This document shows positions 6,004-7,910 of a DNA stretch of 7,910 nucleotides, one piece after another. The position numbers and the translations under genes were made by a program. This stretch comes from Actinomycetota bacterium. GTDB taxonomy: Bacteria > Actinomycetota > Humimicrobiia > Humimicrobiales > Humimicrobiaceae. Numbering within the stretch: position 1 is the stretch's first letter; every line of letters begins with the position of its first letter. The notes under the pieces were generated by a model, which had not been told where the DNA came from, ran no database searches, and saw nothing but the letters and a program-made list of their open reading frames with translations. The stretch covers positions 1-7,910 of the forward strand of contig JAHIPJ010000107.1 of assembly GCA_018894445.1 (NCBI GenBank), in the 5' to 3' direction.

Positions 6004-6272
6004 TATAAATTAAGCTCCTTCATCAAATCATCAACAGTTGAAAAACCTTTACCGGTTTTACTGATTTTGTGTGCTTCTTTAATTGCTGCAATTGTTTCTG
6101 CATTTGGCTTTAGCAACTTAACCGGAAATGGTAATCCACCGGTTAATATAACCTGTTGCAAAAAAATATTAATCGCATCGGCTGTAGATAACCCTAACTG
6201 CTTTAAAGTTATCTCGGCACTTAGTTTTAGATTTGGCTCTATTCTTATATGTAATGTTTCTGTTTTTGCCAT
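6003..6272 (-). CDS. dinJ: DinJ/RelB-family antitoxin
   Basis: This 89-residue antitoxin precedes the YafQ toxin. The N-terminal part (TETLHIRIEPNLKLSAEITL, 4-23) is a ribbon-helix-helix DNA-binding and dimerisation domain, followed by LKQLGLSTADAINIFLQQVI (23-42), the DinJ hallmark. The C-terminal helical tail (NAETIAAIKEAHKISKTG onward) would wrap the toxin. It should neutralise YafQ and repress its own operon. A longer frame begins at ATG 6287, but GGAGGTG (6279-6285) lies 6 nt before ATG 6272, and family members start MAK-T-x-x-L, so 6272 is chosen. The stop overlaps the toxin start by one base. Confidence 0.92.
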   Translation of the reverse strand: MAKTETLHIRIEPNLKLSAEITLKQLGLSTADAINIFLQQVILTGGLPFPVKLLKPNAETIAAIKEAHKISKTGKGFSTVDDLMKELNL

Positions 6273-6278
6273 GATAAT

Positions 6279-6285
6279 CACCTCC
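6279..6285 (-). promoter_or_regulatory. Ribosome binding site for dinJ
   Basis: GGAGGTG on the minus strand lies 6 nt before ATG 6272. It decides the start over the upstream in-frame ATG at 6287, which overlaps this site. Confidence 0.85.
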
Positions 6286-6295
6286 ATTGATTAAA

Positions 6296-6324
6296 ATTGT
6301 ATCACTTATTATATGCATTTACAA
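6296..6324 (-). promoter_or_regulatory. Probable sigma-70-type promoter of dinJ-yafQ
   Basis: On the minus strand TTGTAA (6324-6319) is separated by 17 nt from TACAAT (6301-6296), close to consensus -35 and -10 boxes. A second -10-like TATAAT (6313-6308) lies in the spacer but has no good -35. The TTGTA/TACAA symmetry of the two boxes could also serve as operator half-sites for the antitoxin; that is inference. Confidence 0.55.
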
Positions 6325-6369
6325 CACAATACTAGTTTTGTTTATTTATAGAATGTCTTTTGGATCTCC

Positions 6370-6520
6370 CAAGTAGTGAACTACCCCTATCTTACGAAAG
6401 GGGCTTCCTGCGAGTATCTTGTCATATCTATTACAAGACCTGTTTTTCGCAGATTACCAGCAAATTGTTGATAGGAAGTCCACATTCCATTCTGTGATAG
6501 AAATTTGCTCATTATGTTTA
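6370..6520 (-). ncRNA. Candidate omega RNA (TnpB guide RNA) region
   Basis: TnpB proteins use a non-coding RNA made from the end of their own gene and the element's right end, with a guide taken from the flanking DNA. Here the last part of tnpB plus the hairpins at 6373-6403 occupy that position. The boundaries given are approximate, as no sequence signal shows the 5' end. If the element ends near 6376, the guide would correspond to minus-strand sequence just below that point, reading ACTTGGGAGATCC or close to it. Confidence 0.35.
6373..6403 (-). other. Right-end hairpins of the IS200/IS605-like element
   Basis: Two hairpins lie over and just past the tnpB stop codon. GTAGT-GA-ACTAC occupies 6373-6384, and CCCCT-(10 nt)-AGGGG occupies 6384-6403, sharing one base. 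Subterminal hairpins at this place are recognised by Y1 transposases and form part of the 3' end of the TnpB guide RNA. The minus-strand GGGGTAGTTCAC resembles the ends of related elements as I remember them, which would put the element boundary near 6376. Confidence 0.5.
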
Positions 6521-7616
6521 CTGTACTGTTTTTATCTCTGTCAAGCAAATTCCCGCAATCACATATCATAATTCTTTTATATAATGGCATATTATGTAGT
6601 TTGCCACAAACACAGCATTTTTTAGATGTTCCCCGCTCATTGATTTCTATTGTTCTTTTACCTATAAGTTTAGCTTTATAGGTCAGAAATCTAACAAACC
6701 GGGATATATTGCCTGTATTCTGCAATGATTTATTAAGACCTTTGGAATATTTATTTTTCTGTGATAGTTTCTTGGTTTCTAATTTCCCTAATATTATTGT
6801 ATTTGCTTTTGTATTATCCACTATCTTTCTTGATAATTTATGCTGAGAGTCTTTCAGTTGATTAGCGGATTTTCTTTTCATTAGTTTTAGATTTTTATTT
6901 AGTAAATTCCACCTGTTGCTTTTCTTTCTGCAATGGTCTCTCCTACTTTGTGCCTTTTGTATTTTATCTTCCCAATATCTATCTGGTCTTTTGTTTATAA
7001 ATTCTATAAACTCTCCTTTGCTGTTCACTGCTGTGTGCTTAGTTACTCCTAAATCAAAAGCTTGATATAGTTTGTTGTCTTTGTATTTTAATTCTGGCTT
7101 CTGGTAAGTTACTGACAGATAATAATCTTTGTTGTCTTTTTTATAAATAGCAATCTGGTATATCTTTTCAAAAATAAACTTATCTGGAATTTTGAACAGC
7201 AGCTTTGTTTTGGCTGGATGCTTGTGCGATAATTCTATAAATCCTTTCCTGTGCTTGAAGCCACTTTGGTTGTAAACCATAGTTGTAAAATATTTCTTGC
7301 CTTTAAATTTAGGAAGTTTAGCATTCTTATCCTTCTTATATGATTGAAAAAATGATTTATAATCTGCATCTAGCGTTCTTAATGTATACTGTAGAACTTT
7401 GCTATAAATCCAACTGTATTCTGGGTATTTTGTCTTTAGTTCTGGTAAATCATTTTGCTGTTTTATATAATTTATGCCTTCCAGTTTATTTTTGAATGCT
7501 TCTTTTCTTTCTTTTAGGGCAAAGTTGTAGATAAGCCTACATTTCTCTGATAATGTATTTAGCACTACTTCTTGTGCTGTTGTCGGCTTTATCTTAATTT
7601 GTTGAGTTAGTTGCAT
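6387..7616 (-). CDS. tnpB: TnpB, RNA-guided RuvC endonuclease of IS200/IS605 family
   Basis: This 409-residue protein appears complete. TnpB cuts DNA next to a short TAM under guidance of omega RNA and helps the element persist after excision. The N-terminal part (1-180) holds the recognition and wedge domains, including the IYNFALKERKEAF helix (29-41) and LPKFKGKK (101-108). The RuvC parts are AFDLGVTKHT (186-195, Asp188), ILGKLETKKL (275-284, Glu280) and LLDRDKNSTVNI (357-368, Asp359), so all three catalytic acids are present. The zinc finger has C334-x2-C337 and then C352-x-C354 instead of the commoner C-x2-C. The ATG at 7616 lies inside the end of tnpA (23-nt overlap), a usual arrangement for translational coupling. 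The stop lies within the right-end hairpin. TnpB is a relative of Cas12. Target preference cannot be read because the left end is outside the window. Confidence 0.93.
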   Translation of the reverse strand: MQLTQQIKIKPTTAQEVVLNTLSEKCRLIYNFALKERKEAFKNKLEGINYIKQQNDLPELKTKYPEYSWIYSKVLQYTLRTLDADYKSFFQSYKKDKNAKLPKFKGKKYFTTMVYNQSGFKHRKGFIELSHKHPAKTKLLFKIPDKFIFEKIYQIAIYKKDNKDYYLSVTYQKPELKYKDNKLYQAFDLGVTKHTAVNSKGEFIEFINKRPDRYWEDKIQKAQSRRDHCRKKSNRWNLLNKNLKLMKRKSANQLKDSQHKLSRKIVDNTKANTIILGKLETKKLSQKNKYSKGLNKSLQNTGNISRFVRFLTYKAKLIGKRTIEINERGTSKKCCVCGKLHNMPLYKRIMICDCGNLLDRDKNSTVNIMSKFLSQNGMWTSYQQFAGNLRKTGLVIDMTRYSQEAPFVR

Positions 7617-7910
7617 TTTGACTTTCTACATATTTTTTTAATTGGTCGAGTGTTACTTGTCCTGTTGTTGCTAAAAAATATGACCTTGACCAAAAAGTAT
7701 CTTCCCAAAGTTTCTTTTTTATTTTTGGGAATTTCCTTCTTATTTCTCGTGATGATATAGTCTTTATAGCATTTAGATATTTTGGTATATCTAAAGTTGG
7801 TTTTGCTTTGAATAATAAGTGAAAATGGTCTTTGTCACATTCCATATTCAGCACATCAACTCTGAATGTTTTACTAATCTCATTTATCTTTGTTCTTAAC
7901 AAATTAATAA
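7594..7910 (-). CDS. tnpA: IS200/IS605 Y1 (HUH) transposase TnpA, 5' end outside the window
   Basis: The frame is open to the right edge, so the gene continues beyond it. A TTG at 7902 is not a convincing start, because residues upstream (INLLRTKI) continue the family pattern and the typical N-terminal strand (about 30 residues) would lie outside. The visible part has the HUH metal-binding pair in DKDHFHLLFKA, the SSREIRRKFPKIKKKLWEDT region, FWSRSYFLATTG, and the catalytic tyrosine in QLKKYVESQ near the C-terminus. TnpA excises and inserts the element as single-stranded DNA through a 5'-phosphotyrosine bond. Nothing in the visible part suggests inactivation. It overlaps tnpB by 23 nt. Confidence 0.9.
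   Translation of the reverse strand, partial: INLLRTKINEISKTFRVDVLNMECDKDHFHLLFKAKPTLDIPKYLNAIKTISSREIRRKFPKIKKKLWEDTFWSRSYFLATTGQVTLDQLKKYVESQNATNSTN

Noticed and set aside
6067..6294. Plus-strand 75-residue frame
   Set aside because: It is antisense to dinJ, which is clearly the real gene.
1..7910. CRISPR array, tRNA or rRNA
   Set aside because: No regularly spaced direct repeats, cloverleaf-like or rRNA-like sequences were seen on either strand by eye.

Overview
The window is AT-rich, bacterial and gene-dense. Shine-Dalgarno sequences of the AGGAGG type are strong where present, and one gene starts at TTG. The gene content suggests an anaerobic, low-GC bacterium such as an Atribacterota or Clostridia-like lineage. 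That is an inference from composition and gene families; there is no rRNA or other phylogenetic marker here.

Left half (1-4279, plus strand): a carbohydrate gene cluster. It has a decayed tail of a GH130-like gene (to 174), then two retaining GT-B glycosyltransferases (214-1446 and 1492-2700) that share an N-terminal 'SSYxPRxCGIAT' signature. Next is a separate (alpha/alpha)-toroid protein (2760-3749), and last the C-terminal half of a GH130 beta-mannoside phosphorylase/hydrolase (3872-4279). To my knowledge the second transferase and the toroid protein occur fused in one longer polypeptide in many bacteria; here they are two genes. The cluster probably builds and recycles a small mannose-containing glycan or compatible-solute glycoside. 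Both GH130 genes look broken, so the pathway may be partly dead or completed elsewhere in the genome.

Middle (4280-5714): about 490 bp with only two candidate small ORFs (minus 4327-4503; plus 4568-4696 with a CPYC motif). It is followed by a 941-bp internally deleted IS66-family element bounded by near-perfect 24-bp inverted repeats (4774-4797 and 5691-5714). The element keeps an intact accessory ORF and only the last ~126 codons of the transposase.

Right half (5725-7910, minus strand): a complete DinJ-YafQ type II toxin-antitoxin operon with a good promoter, its last gene ending 10 bp from the IS66 repeat. Then comes an IS200/IS605-family element with an apparently intact TnpB RNA-guided nuclease (6387-7616) and a Y1 transposase TnpA that runs off the right edge. 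The right half is thus a mobile/accessory island placed against an eroding glycan operon. I see no tRNA, rRNA or CRISPR array. The most interesting objects are the atypical glycosyltransferase/toroid set, the deleted IS66 element with intact ends, and the TnpB with hairpins at its 3' end that may belong to a guide RNA.
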